A stretch of 36,396 bases of DNA, taken from positions 1 through 36,396 of the forward strand of contig NZ_CAKZNF010000088.1 of NCBI RefSeq assembly GCF_937129435.1, written 5' to 3'. A program made the translations under genes and the position numbers. The notes under the pieces were generated by a model. That model was not told the origin of the DNA. It did no database searches and worked only from the letters and a program-made list of their open reading frames with translations. Of this stretch, positions 15,857-24,152 are shown piece by piece (the stretch's first letter is position 1; each line of letters opens with the position of its first letter). The stretch comes from an uncultured Parasphingopyxis sp. GTDB taxonomy: Bacteria; Pseudomonadota; Alphaproteobacteria; Sphingomonadales; Sphingomonadaceae.

Positions 15857-15876
15857 CGCGACACTTAGATGTCGCG
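15857..15876. promoter_or_regulatory. Inverted repeat upstream of phaB
   Basis: CGCGACA-CTTAGA-TGTCGCG is a perfect 7-6-7 inverted repeat in the phaB leader/promoter. It may be an operator or an mRNA hairpin. The same half-site appears in a 2-bp-spaced palindrome at 26726-26743. Confidence 0.45.
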
Positions 15877-15929
15877 TCGAACCCGCGCAAGCTAACGCAC
15901 CCGGCAGGAGTCATGCCGATTCCGAAATG

Positions 15930-15945
15930 GTAACGCAGCGTTAAC
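15930..15945 (+). promoter_or_regulatory. CtrA-like site upstream of the GGDEF-EAL gene
   Basis: GTAA-N7-TTAAC differs from the CtrA consensus TTAA-N7-TTAAC by one base. It lies 48 bp before the start codon at 15993. CtrA controls motility and cell-cycle genes in alphaproteobacteria, which would suit a c-di-GMP enzyme. A short AT motif can occur by chance. Confidence 0.35.
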
Positions 15946-15992
15946 CATGACCGTAAGCCAACTTCTTACCGCAGTGCCGATAAGAGCGGCGT

Positions 15993-18638
15993 ATGGAATT
16001 GCGTCGCAGAACGGGTGAGGGGGATCAGGAGCGGGCCGGTTGGCTTGTCGGTCTCAATCTGGCGCCCGCAGAAAACTTGTTCGATGCCGAATCGCAGACG
16101 GCGCGCGTGCGCCGGGTAGCGGCGCTTTGGCCTGCCGCCTTCTACTCGCTTTTGATCGCCATGGCGCTGATCTTCTCGCCGCTCGTGGCGATGGGCGATC
16201 TCGACATGCTGGCGCTCGCGAGCATACCGGCCGGCGCAATCCTGATTATCGGTGTGACCTTGTGGGCCGGTTTCAAGGCCAAAGGCTTCTGGCGCCTTCG
16301 ACCCGACATCCAGACGAAGATCGGGCTGCCTGTCGCCGTGGGACTTGGCGTTTCGATGGCAGCGCTCGGCCTGATCGTTTCCGGATCGAACAACCCGGAA
16401 TATGTGACGATGAGCCTTGTCGCGCTGGCCGCTGCAGGCGTCGTCATTCTTGCCTCGCTGCTGTCCATGTATGTGGTCGCGCTGACATTCGTCGGAAGCC
16501 TGGTGGCGGTGGGATCGCTCTTCTCGGGAGATGGCGTGTTTGCGGTCCTTGGTGTCTCGATGTTCGCCTGTCTGTGGATTGTGAGCCTCGCCCAGGCGCG
16601 GTTCGACAATCTTCTCAGTGACCGGCGTGCACAGGAAGACAGCCAGAGCCGCCGGGCCAGCCGCCTGATTGCCGAGTTCGAAGCAAACGGCGCGGGCTGG
16701 TTCTGGGAGACCGATCGTGGCGGCAATCTCGTCTATATCTCCGAAAAGCTGGCCAATGTGCTCGGCAAGCGTGGCTCGGAACTGATCGGAAAGCCGTTCA
16801 CCCAGTTGATCGCCGGCGAGGGCGGTTCGGATGATGGCGAACGCACGCTCGGCTTTCACCTTTCGACGCGCAACGCTTTCTCGGATATCTCCGTCAAGGC
16901 CGCGTTCGGCGAGGAAGAACGCTGGTGGTCGATTTCCGGCCGCCCGATTATCGATGATATCGGTCAATTCCGGGGCTTTACCGGCAGCGGCACCGATCTC
17001 ACCGAAAAGCGCCGCTCGCAGGACGAGGTCAACCGCCTGGCGCGCTACGACGAGTTGACCGGGCTGTTCAACCGCCAGCAGATGCGCGTCACGCTCGACG
17101 AGGCCTTGCGCGACAACAAGGGCGGCAGCACGATGCCGGTCGCACTGTTCCTGCTCGATCTGGACCGGTTCAAAAGCGTCAACGATACGATGGGGCACCC
17201 CGTCGGCGACGAGCTGCTAAAGCAGGTGGCGCAGCGCCTGTTCCGTACGGTGGGTGACAAGGGACGCGTCGGCCGGATGGGCGGCGACGAGTTCCAGGTG
17301 ATCCTGCCCAATATCCACAAGCCGGACGATCTGACGCATCTCGCCAAGGTGATCATCTCTACCCTGTCGCAGCCTTATATGATCGACGGCGTCACGTTGA
17401 ACATCGGCTGTTCGATCGGCATCGCCATATCGCCTGATCACGGCAAGACAGCGTCGGAGCTGACTCGCAACGCTGACCTCGCGCTTTATGCGGCCAAGGG
17501 CGACGGCAGGGGCGTGCATCGCTTCTATCAGCGCGACATGCATTCAGGCGCAAAGAATAGGAAGCGGCTGGAAGAGGATCTTCGCACCGCGCTCGCCAAT
17601 GGCGAACTGCACCTTGTCTATCAGCCGCAGGTCAGCACGGCGGACGAGCGGATTGTCGGTTATGAAGCGCTGATCCGCTGGAACCATCCCAGTCGCGGCG
17701 CGATCTCGCCAGCAGACTTCATTCCCGTTGCCGAGGACATCCGCCTGATCGAGCAGATGGGCGAGTGGATCATCCGCCAGGCCTGTCACGACTGCAAGCA
17801 ATGGCCGGCAGATGTCCGCGTCGCGGTCAATGTCTCGCCGATTCAGTTCGCCAATCCGGAATTGGCTAAGATCGTCACCAGTGCGCTGGCCAATAGCGAC
17901 CTGCCGTCGCGCCGGTTGGAGCTGGAAATCACCGAATCGATCTTCCTCGACGAGGACGCGGATACCGACGCGATGTTCAAGCGGATCAAGGCGCTGGGTG
18001 TCAGGCTCGCGCTCGACGATTTCGGCACCGGTTATTCGGCGCTCGGCTATTTGAAGACTGCGCCGTTCGACAAGATCAAGATCGATCAGAGCTTCATCCG
18101 CGGCGCTGCCGTCGCCGGTAATCGCAACGCGGCGATCATCAAAGCGATCGTGAGCCTGGCGAAGACCCTCTATATGGAAACCACGGCCGAGGGCGTGGAG
18201 CATGAAGACGAAATCGCGCTGATCCGCGATCTGGGCTGTTCGCATATCCAGGGTTATATTTACGGCAAACCGATGGGACATGAGGAAGTCATTCGGCAGC
18301 TGTCGGTTGGCCACGGCAAGGCAACGGCCAATGGCCACCGTGCCAGCCGTGGTCCGCGCACGCAGGTACTGCGCTCGTCCAATGTCGAATATGCGGGCGA
18401 GACCAAGCGCGTCGTCATCAAGAATATTTCGGCCGGCGGGGCGATGATCGAAGGCCTGAAAGATGCCGAGGTCGACACCGACATCATGATCGAAATCCTC
18501 GAAGACCAGATGTTCCGGGCCAAGGTACGCTGGTCGAATGCCGAGCGTACCGGGATCGAGTTCGCCCGCGCGTTCGATATGGAGCGGCTCAATCGAGGAT
18601 CGCAGTCCGAACGTCCGCGCAAGGCCGCTTCGGGCTAA
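15993..18638 (+). CDS. Membrane GGDEF-EAL protein with PAS and PilZ domains (c-di-GMP turnover)
   Basis: An 881-residue inner-membrane protein. Five or six hydrophobic segments span residues ~45-200, and a PAS domain lies at ~222-340. The GGDEF domain (~350-510) keeps GGDEF at 430-434 and DLDRFKSVND near 389. The EAL domain (~525-770) keeps EAL at 558-560, NVSPIQF, the EITES motif, DDFGTG at 675-680 and the following K-I-D. Both domains therefore look catalytically competent. The canonical product-inhibition RxxD five residues before GGDEF is absent (GDKG in that place). A C-terminal PilZ-like domain (~785-870) has NISAGG at 811-816 but an imperfect arginine motif. Domain order suggests a signal-controlled, bifunctional c-di-GMP enzyme. 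The start at 15993 has only a weak AAGAG ribosome binding site. Confidence 0.93.
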   Translation: MELRRRTGEGDQERAGWLVGLNLAPAENLFDAESQTARVRRVAALWPAAFYSLLIAMALIFSPLVAMGDLDMLALASIPAGAILIIGVTLWAGFKAKGFWRLRPDIQTKIGLPVAVGLGVSMAALGLIVSGSNNPEYVTMSLVALAAAGVVILASLLSMYVVALTFVGSLVAVGSLFSGDGVFAVLGVSMFACLWIVSLAQARFDNLLSDRRAQEDSQSRRASRLIAEFEANGAGWFWETDRGGNLVYISEKLANVLGKRGSELIGKPFTQLIAGEGGSDDGERTLGFHLSTRNAFSDISVKAAFGEEERWWSISGRPIIDDIGQFRGFTGSGTDLTEKRRSQDEVNRLARYDELTGLFNRQQMRVTLDEALRDNKGGSTMPVALFLLDLDRFKSVNDTMGHPVGDELLKQVAQRLFRTVGDKGRVGRMGGDEFQVILPNIHKPDDLTHLAKVIISTLSQPYMIDGVTLNIGCSIGIAISPDHGKTASELTRNADLALYAAKGDGRGVHRFYQRDMHSGAKNRKRLEEDLRTALANGELHLVYQPQVSTADERIVGYEALIRWNHPSRGAISPADFIPVAEDIRLIEQMGEWIIRQACHDCKQWPADVRVAVNVSPIQFANPELAKIVTSALANSDLPSRRLELEITESIFLDEDADTDAMFKRIKALGVRLALDDFGTGYSALGYLKTAPFDKIKIDQSFIRGAAVAGNRNAAIIKAIVSLAKTLYMETTAEGVEHEDEIALIRDLGCSHIQGYIYGKPMGHEEVIRQLSVGHGKATANGHRASRGPRTQVLRSSNVEYAGETKRVVIKNISAGGAMIEGLKDAEVDTDIMIEILEDQMFRAKVRWSNAERTGIEFARAFDMERLNRGSQSERPRKAASG

Positions 18639-18639
18639 T

Positions 18640-19641
18640 TCAAACCCATCCGGAAAGTTCGCGCCGGATCAGCGTTTCCAACATAGTCATGCCGATGTCG
18701 CTGTCGTTGAGGCAAGGCAGATAAGCGAAATCGGTGCCGCCGGCCTCCAGGAACTCTTCGCGGCCGGCAATGGCGAGTTCTTCGAGCGTTTCGAGACAAT
18801 CTGCCGCAAAACCGGGCGCGAAGATCGCGACCTTTTCCAGATCCTTTTGCGGTAGCGCACGTAGCATGTCGCTCGTTGCCGGCTCGAGCCATTTGGCCCG
18901 GCCGAAGCGCGACTGGAAGGCGACGAAGAGCGGGGTTTCGAGCGCCTCGCTCAGCAGCCTTGCGGTCTTCTGGCACTGGCAGTGATAGGGGTCGCCCAGT
19001 TCAAGCGTCCGGCGCGGCATGCCGTGAAAGCTGGCGATGATCGCCTGCGGTTTGAAATCGAGCGCGGCAAGCGAAGCGCGGACCGATTTTTCCAGTGCGC
19101 CGATATAGGCGGGATCGTCGTGATAGGCGGGCAGCGTTCGCAGCGCGGGCTGCCAGCGCATCTCCGCCAATGCCGCATTGGCATCGTCGACCACGCTCGC
19201 CGTCGTTGCCGCGCAATATTGCGGATAGAGCGGGCAGAGCAGGATGCGCTCACATCCCTGCTCCTTCAGCTCCTCGATCCGCATGCCGATTCCCGGGCGC
19301 CCGTAGCGCATCGCCCAGCTTGTCACGATGCCCGTGCCCAGCGCTGTGCGGAGCTTCCCGGTCTGCTTTTCGGTGATGACGGCGAGCGGCGAACCTTCGT
19401 CGGTCCAGACTTTGCGGTAGGCCGCAGCCGACTTGCGTGGCCGCGTGCGCAGGACGATGCCGTGGAGGATCGGCTTCCACGCAATGGACGGGATTTCCAC
19501 CACGCGCCTGTCGGACAGGAATTCGGCAAGATAGCGCCGCACGGCGCCCGGTGTCGGTTCGTCGGGCGTACCGAGATTGACGAGCAAGACGCCGATTTTC
19601 GGCGGCGCGATATCGGGATGGAAATCGGGTTTTTCGGTCAC
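18640..19641 (-). CDS. hemH: Ferrochelatase
   Basis: A 333-residue enzyme inserting Fe(II) into protoporphyrin IX, the last step of heme synthesis. VLLVNLGTPDEPT (residues 18-30) is the family's N-terminal motif, FLSDRRVVEIP follows, and the catalytic His206 lies in SFHGMPRRT. The conserved acidic helix CLETLEEL (282-289) carries the second active-site residue. HCQCQ at 220-224 contains two cysteines of unknown role. The start is a GTG at 19639-19641 whose last bases overlap the TGA stop of the upstream oxidoreductase (GTGA), indicating translational coupling. The stop lies one base from the stop of the convergent GGDEF-EAL gene. Confidence 0.95.
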   Translation of the reverse strand: MTEKPDFHPDIAPPKIGVLLVNLGTPDEPTPGAVRRYLAEFLSDRRVVEIPSIAWKPILHGIVLRTRPRKSAAAYRKVWTDEGSPLAVITEKQTGKLRTALGTGIVTSWAMRYGRPGIGMRIEELKEQGCERILLCPLYPQYCAATTASVVDDANAALAEMRWQPALRTLPAYHDDPAYIGALEKSVRASLAALDFKPQAIIASFHGMPRRTLELGDPYHCQCQKTARLLSEALETPLFVAFQSRFGRAKWLEPATSDMLRALPQKDLEKVAIFAPGFAADCLETLEELAIAGREEFLEAGGTDFAYLPCLNDSDIGMTMLETLIRRELSGWV

Positions 19642-21881
19642 GCGGTTCCGCCGATCACGAAGGGCAGCTTTCGCAGGCGCTGGCCAGTCGCGGCGAAGAT
19701 CGCGTTGCCGATCGCGGGGGCCACGGGCGGAACGGCGATCTCGCCGACGCCCCCGGGTTCCTCGTCGCTCTCGACGATGGTGATGCCGATCTCCGGCGTA
19801 TCGGCGAGGAGCGGGAGCGACAGGCCGTCGAAATTCTGCGAAATCGGCTCGCCATCGGCGAACTCGACATGCCCGCCCAATGCAGCCGACATGCCGAAGA
19901 TGATCCCGCCCTCGATCTGCTGCTTGACGATTTCGGGGTTGATCACGCGGCCGCAATCGACCGCCGCGGCGACCCGGTCGATCACCGGCCTCTGGTCGTC
20001 GCCGATATGGAGCGCCACCATCATCGCGACATGGCTGCCGAAACAGCTATGCGCGGCGAGGCCCATGCCGCCGCCCTGTTCGCCTCCGTCCCAGCCGCCC
20101 AGCATCGCGGCCTGCGTCAGGCAGCGTGCAAGCCGTGGCTGATCGCCGAGCATCCCCATGCGGAAGGAGAGAGGTTCCATATTCGCCTTGATTGCCAGCT
20201 CGTCGACGAAACATTCGGTGAAAAAGGCGGTGTAGCTGTGCGCCACCGATCGCCAGATGCCGCATTCGACGCCGATATCGGCGGGCATGTGCTCGACGGC
20301 GAGATTAGGAATGGCATAGGCGGGGACGGCGCCTTCGACGGCGCCCGCATCCGGCTCGTCGCCGCCCGATGCGAAGCTCGGCATGATCCGCGCTGCCAGC
20401 TGATTGCCCGCCGCCGGTACGGCGATGCGCGTGTGGAGCACGCTGATCCGCCCACCGCCGCCGACCCGACCCGTCAGTCGGCCGAGCGCCGCTGGCCGAT
20501 AGTAATCGCTGCGCGTTTCCTCTTCGCGCGACCATGTCAGCTGAACCGGCCGGTTCAGTCGCCGCGCGATGATCGCGGCCTGCACCGCGGCGTCGTTTTC
20601 GACCTTGCGACCGAAGGCGCCGCCCAGCAGCATCGGGTAGATAACGATATCGCCCGGATCATAGTCGATCGCACGCGCAACGGCGTCGCGCATCAGCCCC
20701 TGAGCCTGCGTCGGCGCCCAGATTTCCATCTTGCCGCCCTGGCTCCGCGCGGTCGCGGTGAGCGGTTCGATCTGGGCATGGGGCGCCAGCCCGACCGAAT
20801 AGACGGCACGAAGGCCGAGCGGGCTCGTTCCGGCAAAAGCCTCTTCCAGATTGCCCTGCTCGAAAATCCGCTCGCCGCCATCGCCGTCGAGCGCGGCTTC
20901 GAGGGCTGCGTCGATCGAGGCGTCGTCGACCGGATCGGCATCGCTTTCCCACTCCGCCGCCAGCGCTTCCACCCCCTGGTTCGCGGCCCACCAGTTGGTG
21001 CCGACACATGCGACGAAACGGGGATTCTCGAAGATCGTCATCACGCCGAAGACGTTGTTCGCGGCCGCGCGGTTGACAGCCTTCAATCGATGCTGCCGCG
21101 TCGGCGCCTGCTTGGTCGAGGCGAAGACCATGCCGGGAAGCCGGACATCGCCGGCATAGCGGGCGGAGCCATCGACCTTGGATGGCAGGTCGATCCGCGG
21201 CATGGATTGTCCGGTGATCGGACGGCGCGCCGGATCGAACAGCGCAATTTCGGATGGCGGTTCCTTCGCCGCCGCTTCGACCGCAAGGTCTCCGAACCGA
21301 AGGCGGCGATCGCCATGGGTGACGAAGCCGTCGGCGGTCTCGCACTGATCCCATTCGACGTCCCAGCGATCGGCCGCCGCCATGCACAGCGCCGCGCGCG
21401 CCGCCGCACCCGCCTCGCGAAAACGCTGTTCGAAACCCCGGATCGACGTCGATCCGCCGGTCATCATCAGCGCATTGCGTACGGCATATTCGCGCGCACC
21501 CCATCGCCCGACACCGCCCAGGAAGGACGGCAGCCGCCCCTCGGCGTTTTCCGTGAAGATGAAATCATTGGTGTAGAGCGGGTTGATCGGTGCCGGTTCG
21601 ACACCGACGGTCCGCCAGTCCGCACCGAGTTCGTCGGCCAGCGCCTGGGGCAGTGCCGTCCACACGCCCTGGCCCATCTCGGCCTGCGGCACGACGACGC
21701 TGATATGCCCGTCCTCGCCGATCTTCAGGAAGGCGTTGAAGATGCTCTCGCCCTCCGCCGCCGACAGATTGTGCACATAGTGGCGCGGCCAGACGGCCCA
21801 GGCGACGGCGAGGCCGACACCGGCACCGCCGCCGATCAAGAGCCTGCGGCGCGTAATCCCGAAGCGCGTTCCCTCTGCCAT
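19638..21881 (-). CDS. Molybdopterin-binding oxidoreductase subunit, isoquinoline 1-oxidoreductase beta-like, TAT-exported
   Basis: A 747-residue member of the xanthine dehydrogenase/aldehyde oxidase family, closest in pattern to IorB-type periplasmic subunits. The N-terminus has a twin-arginine signal (TRRRLLIGGGAG, residues 10-21, then a hydrophobic stretch), so a folded, cofactor-loaded protein would be exported. QAEMGQGVWTALPQALADELG (~91-111) and LGGAFGRKVE (~414) are molybdopterin contact regions, and GVGEIAVPPVAPAIGNA near the C-terminus is the family's end motif. These enzymes need a separate [2Fe-2S] subunit (IorA type); none is encoded nearby. The hemH start overlaps the stop. The substrate cannot be inferred; hydroxylation of an N-heterocycle or aldehyde is typical. 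Confidence 0.88.
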   Translation of the reverse strand: MAEGTRFGITRRRLLIGGGAGVGLAVAWAVWPRHYVHNLSAAEGESIFNAFLKIGEDGHISVVVPQAEMGQGVWTALPQALADELGADWRTVGVEPAPINPLYTNDFIFTENAEGRLPSFLGGVGRWGAREYAVRNALMMTGGSTSIRGFEQRFREAGAAARAALCMAAADRWDVEWDQCETADGFVTHGDRRLRFGDLAVEAAAKEPPSEIALFDPARRPITGQSMPRIDLPSKVDGSARYAGDVRLPGMVFASTKQAPTRQHRLKAVNRAAANNVFGVMTIFENPRFVACVGTNWWAANQGVEALAAEWESDADPVDDASIDAALEAALDGDGGERIFEQGNLEEAFAGTSPLGLRAVYSVGLAPHAQIEPLTATARSQGGKMEIWAPTQAQGLMRDAVARAIDYDPGDIVIYPMLLGGAFGRKVENDAAVQAAIIARRLNRPVQLTWSREEETRSDYYRPAALGRLTGRVGGGGRISVLHTRIAVPAAGNQLAARIMPSFASGGDEPDAGAVEGAVPAYAIPNLAVEHMPADIGVECGIWRSVAHSYTAFFTECFVDELAIKANMEPLSFRMGMLGDQPRLARCLTQAAMLGGWDGGEQGGGMGLAAHSCFGSHVAMMVALHIGDDQRPVIDRVAAAVDCGRVINPEIVKQQIEGGIIFGMSAALGGHVEFADGEPISQNFDGLSLPLLADTPEIGITIVESDEEPGGVGEIAVPPVAPAIGNAIFAATGQRLRKLPFVIGGTA

Positions 21882-21964
21882 GCTGCACCGTTTAGGGAGC
21901 CGGGCTGGGCCGCGCTAGTGGCATATCCCGATCTCTGATATCGTTCGCACGAGGAGGAGGCAGT

Positions 21965-22429
21965 ATGCGCGAACATGTGCTGATGGCGATGGGCTTGGCC
22001 ATGGCTGCGGTCGCTTCTGCTCCTGCGAGCGCCCAGCAAGTGACCGATCCCAACATGGAGGTCGATTCGCTCACTCTGGAGCCTGGCGATGCCGTGATCT
22101 TCGGTTTCGGCGAAGGTTTCGACCATCAGCTTCTGTTGATCCGTCATCGCGGCGCCGAGGCGATATCGGAGCCGCTGTCACCCGGTGAAGTCCGCGCGGT
22201 CCTTTATGTCGACGATGGCGCAAGCTGGCTCGACATGGAAAACGCAACGTCCGAGCGACTGACCTTCGATGGGCTGGCCGACCGGCGCGGGCAGGGCGGC
22301 TATTCGACTGTGCCGACGCGGTCAGTCGCGCCCGGCGGACGGGCCGAGGCGGGAAGGTGGGACTTTCCGATTTACAGCCTCGTCATCGGTGAATTTTCCT
22401 ACGGCCCTCACGGCGATCACGCGCACTAG
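21965..22429 (+). CDS. Small exported protein of unknown function
   Basis: A 154-residue protein with a clear signal peptide (residues 1-24, cleavage after ASA). The mature part is acidic and beta-rich, with a repeated aromatic/His pattern (FGFGEGFDHQLLLIRHRG) and an HGDHAH tail that could bind metal. I recognise no family. A strong GAGGAGG ribosome binding site precedes the ATG. It is divergent from the oxidoreductase (83 bp) and is followed after 79 bp by an exported esterase in the same direction, probably in one transcript. Confidence 0.7.
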   Translation: MREHVLMAMGLAMAAVASAPASAQQVTDPNMEVDSLTLEPGDAVIFGFGEGFDHQLLLIRHRGAEAISEPLSPGEVRAVLYVDDGASWLDMENATSERLTFDGLADRRGQGGYSTVPTRSVAPGGRAEAGRWDFPIYSLVIGEFSYGPHGDHAH

Positions 22430-22503
22430 CTGCTCTTCTCCCTCTGGACTTGCTTCACAATTGGAGTCAGTGTCAAAAAGAAAAAGACTGCAAGAGGGAG
22501 CAG
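22430..22503 (+). promoter_or_regulatory. Long imperfect stem-loop between the exported protein and the esterase
   Basis: CTGCT and CCCTCT (22430-22434 and 22440-22445, with a 5-nt bulge) can pair with AGAGGG-AGCAG at 22493-22503. The right arm contains the esterase ribosome binding site. The intervening sequence is unusually purine-rich and AT-rich for this genome. It may reduce esterase translation or protect the upstream mRNA. Confidence 0.3.
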
Positions 22504-22508
22504 ATCTC

Positions 22509-24110
22509 ATGAAAATCTGGAAGGCATTTGCCGGCATCGCCATTGGCGCGTCGCTGGCAGCGTCGGCGTCGGCACAGGGCGTGCCCGCAGTGTCGGACAT
22601 CGTCGAAACCGAATATGGGCAGGTCCAGGGGCTGGCGGCCGATGGCATCCAGCGCTTTCTGGGGCTTCGCTATGGCGCGCCACCCGTGGGCGATCTTCGC
22701 TTCCAGCCTCCGGCCGATCCGGCGTCATGGGACGGCATCGCCGATGCCACGGGAATGGGCGCGCCCTGTATGCAGGCCTATTCGCCATCGGGTTCGCGGG
22801 TCTCCGATTTCACGCGGCAGATGAACACGCTGTTCTCGACCGAGTCCGAAGCCAAGATCGACAATGAGGACTGCCTGTTCCTCAACGTCTGGACACCGGG
22901 TACCGAAGGGTCGCGGCCCGTCATGGTCTGGTTTCATGGCGGCGGCTATGCCTATGGATCGGGCGGCTGGCCCGCCTATGACGGCGCCAATCTGGCGCGG
23001 CGCGGCGATGTCGTCGTCGTCACGATCAACCACCGGCTGAACCTGTTCGGCTTTCTCAACCTCACCGACATTTTCGGCGAGGAGTTCGCAGGCGCGGACA
23101 ATGCCGGCAATGCCGATCTCGTCCAGAGCCTCGAATGGGTGCGCGACAATATCGCGGCATTCGGCGGCGATCCGAACAATGTGACGATCATGGGCGAATC
23201 GGGCGGCGGATCGAAGGTCAGCCATATGCTGGCGACTCCGTCCGCCGACGGCCTGTTTCACCGGGCGATCATCCAGTCCGGCCCCGGCGTCATCAGCGGC
23301 AACGCGGAGCAGGCGACGGGGCTTGCGCGCGAACTGCTGGCAGAAGCCGGGATCGAGACGGTCGAACAACTCCGCGCGGCGCATCCCGAACATCTGCTTT
23401 CGGCGATGCGCGCGGTCCTCGCCCGGCATGGGGAAGGTTTTGGCGGTCCCAATTTCGGGCCGATCGTCGACGGCAATTACCTGCCGCGCAATCCGTTCGT
23501 GCCGACCGCGCCCGAACAGTCGAACGACATTCCGGTGATGATCGGCTGGAACAAGGACGAGATGACGCTGTTCACCGCGTCGCAGCCCTGGTTCGGCCTC
23601 ATCGACGACGCGGCGCTGGATCGTATGGCCGCGACCTTCGGCGAAAACGGCCCGGCGCTCATCGCCAATTATCGCGAGGAAAACCCGGACTACAGCCCGA
23701 CGCATATCGCCAACCGGGCGATGAGCGCGCGCTTCGTGCAGGGCAGCTATATCCTCGCCGATGCGCAGGCGCGGGCGGGGGCGCCGGTCTATATGTACCG
23801 ACTGACATGGGAAACACCGGTCAATGGCGGCATCTTCCGTTCGCCGCACACGCTCGACATCCCGATGATGTTCGACAATGTCGAGCTGTCGCGTGTGCTC
23901 GTGGGGCCGGGTGAAGCGCCGCAACGGATCGCCGACCAGATGAGTGAAGCCTGGATCAGCTTCGCGCGGACCGGCACGCCGTCGAGCGATCACCTGCCCG
24001 ACTGGCCGCGCTATACGCCCGACAGCAGGATGGTGATGCAGTTCGATCTCGAACCCAATGTCGCCGACGATCCGGAACGCGGTGCGCGGGAGATTTTGTC
24101 GGGAAGGTAA
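22509..24110 (+). CDS. Exported type-B carboxylesterase
   Basis: A 533-residue alpha/beta hydrolase of the carboxylesterase B family, which hydrolyses carboxylic esters. Residues 1-22 form a signal peptide (cleavage after ASA), so it acts in the periplasm or outside. The conserved EDCLFLNVWTP (~118) precedes the oxyanion-hole loop WFHGGGYAYGSG (~139-150). The nucleophile Ser lies in GESGGG (~230), a Gly replacing the usual Ala. NKDEMTLF carries the likely acid region and RSPHTLDIPMMFDN the catalytic His. The start at 22509 is preceded by GAGGGAG; the frame stays open upstream to 22269 but without a signal peptide. The natural substrate is unknown. Confidence 0.92.
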   Translation: MKIWKAFAGIAIGASLAASASAQGVPAVSDIVETEYGQVQGLAADGIQRFLGLRYGAPPVGDLRFQPPADPASWDGIADATGMGAPCMQAYSPSGSRVSDFTRQMNTLFSTESEAKIDNEDCLFLNVWTPGTEGSRPVMVWFHGGGYAYGSGGWPAYDGANLARRGDVVVVTINHRLNLFGFLNLTDIFGEEFAGADNAGNADLVQSLEWVRDNIAAFGGDPNNVTIMGESGGGSKVSHMLATPSADGLFHRAIIQSGPGVISGNAEQATGLARELLAEAGIETVEQLRAAHPEHLLSAMRAVLARHGEGFGGPNFGPIVDGNYLPRNPFVPTAPEQSNDIPVMIGWNKDEMTLFTASQPWFGLIDDAALDRMAATFGENGPALIANYREENPDYSPTHIANRAMSARFVQGSYILADAQARAGAPVYMYRLTWETPVNGGIFRSPHTLDIPMMFDNVELSRVLVGPGEAPQRIADQMSEAWISFARTGTPSSDHLPDWPRYTPDSRMVMQFDLEPNVADDPERGAREILSGR

Positions 24111-24118
24111 AGCCGGTC

Positions 24119-24148
24119 GTCAGCCTCGATCGGAGGATCGAGCCTGAC
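24119..24148. terminator. Bidirectional terminator hairpin between esterase and pdeM
   Basis: A 13-bp stem with one C-C mismatch (left arm 24119-24131, right arm 24136-24148) and a GGAG loop fills the 42-bp gap between convergent genes. There is no clear T run on either side. Confidence 0.6.
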
Positions 24149-24152
24149 CATA

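Noticed and set aside
19869..21938. 689-codon open frame antisense to the molybdopterin oxidoreductase
   Set aside because: Shadow frame with no recognisable domain.
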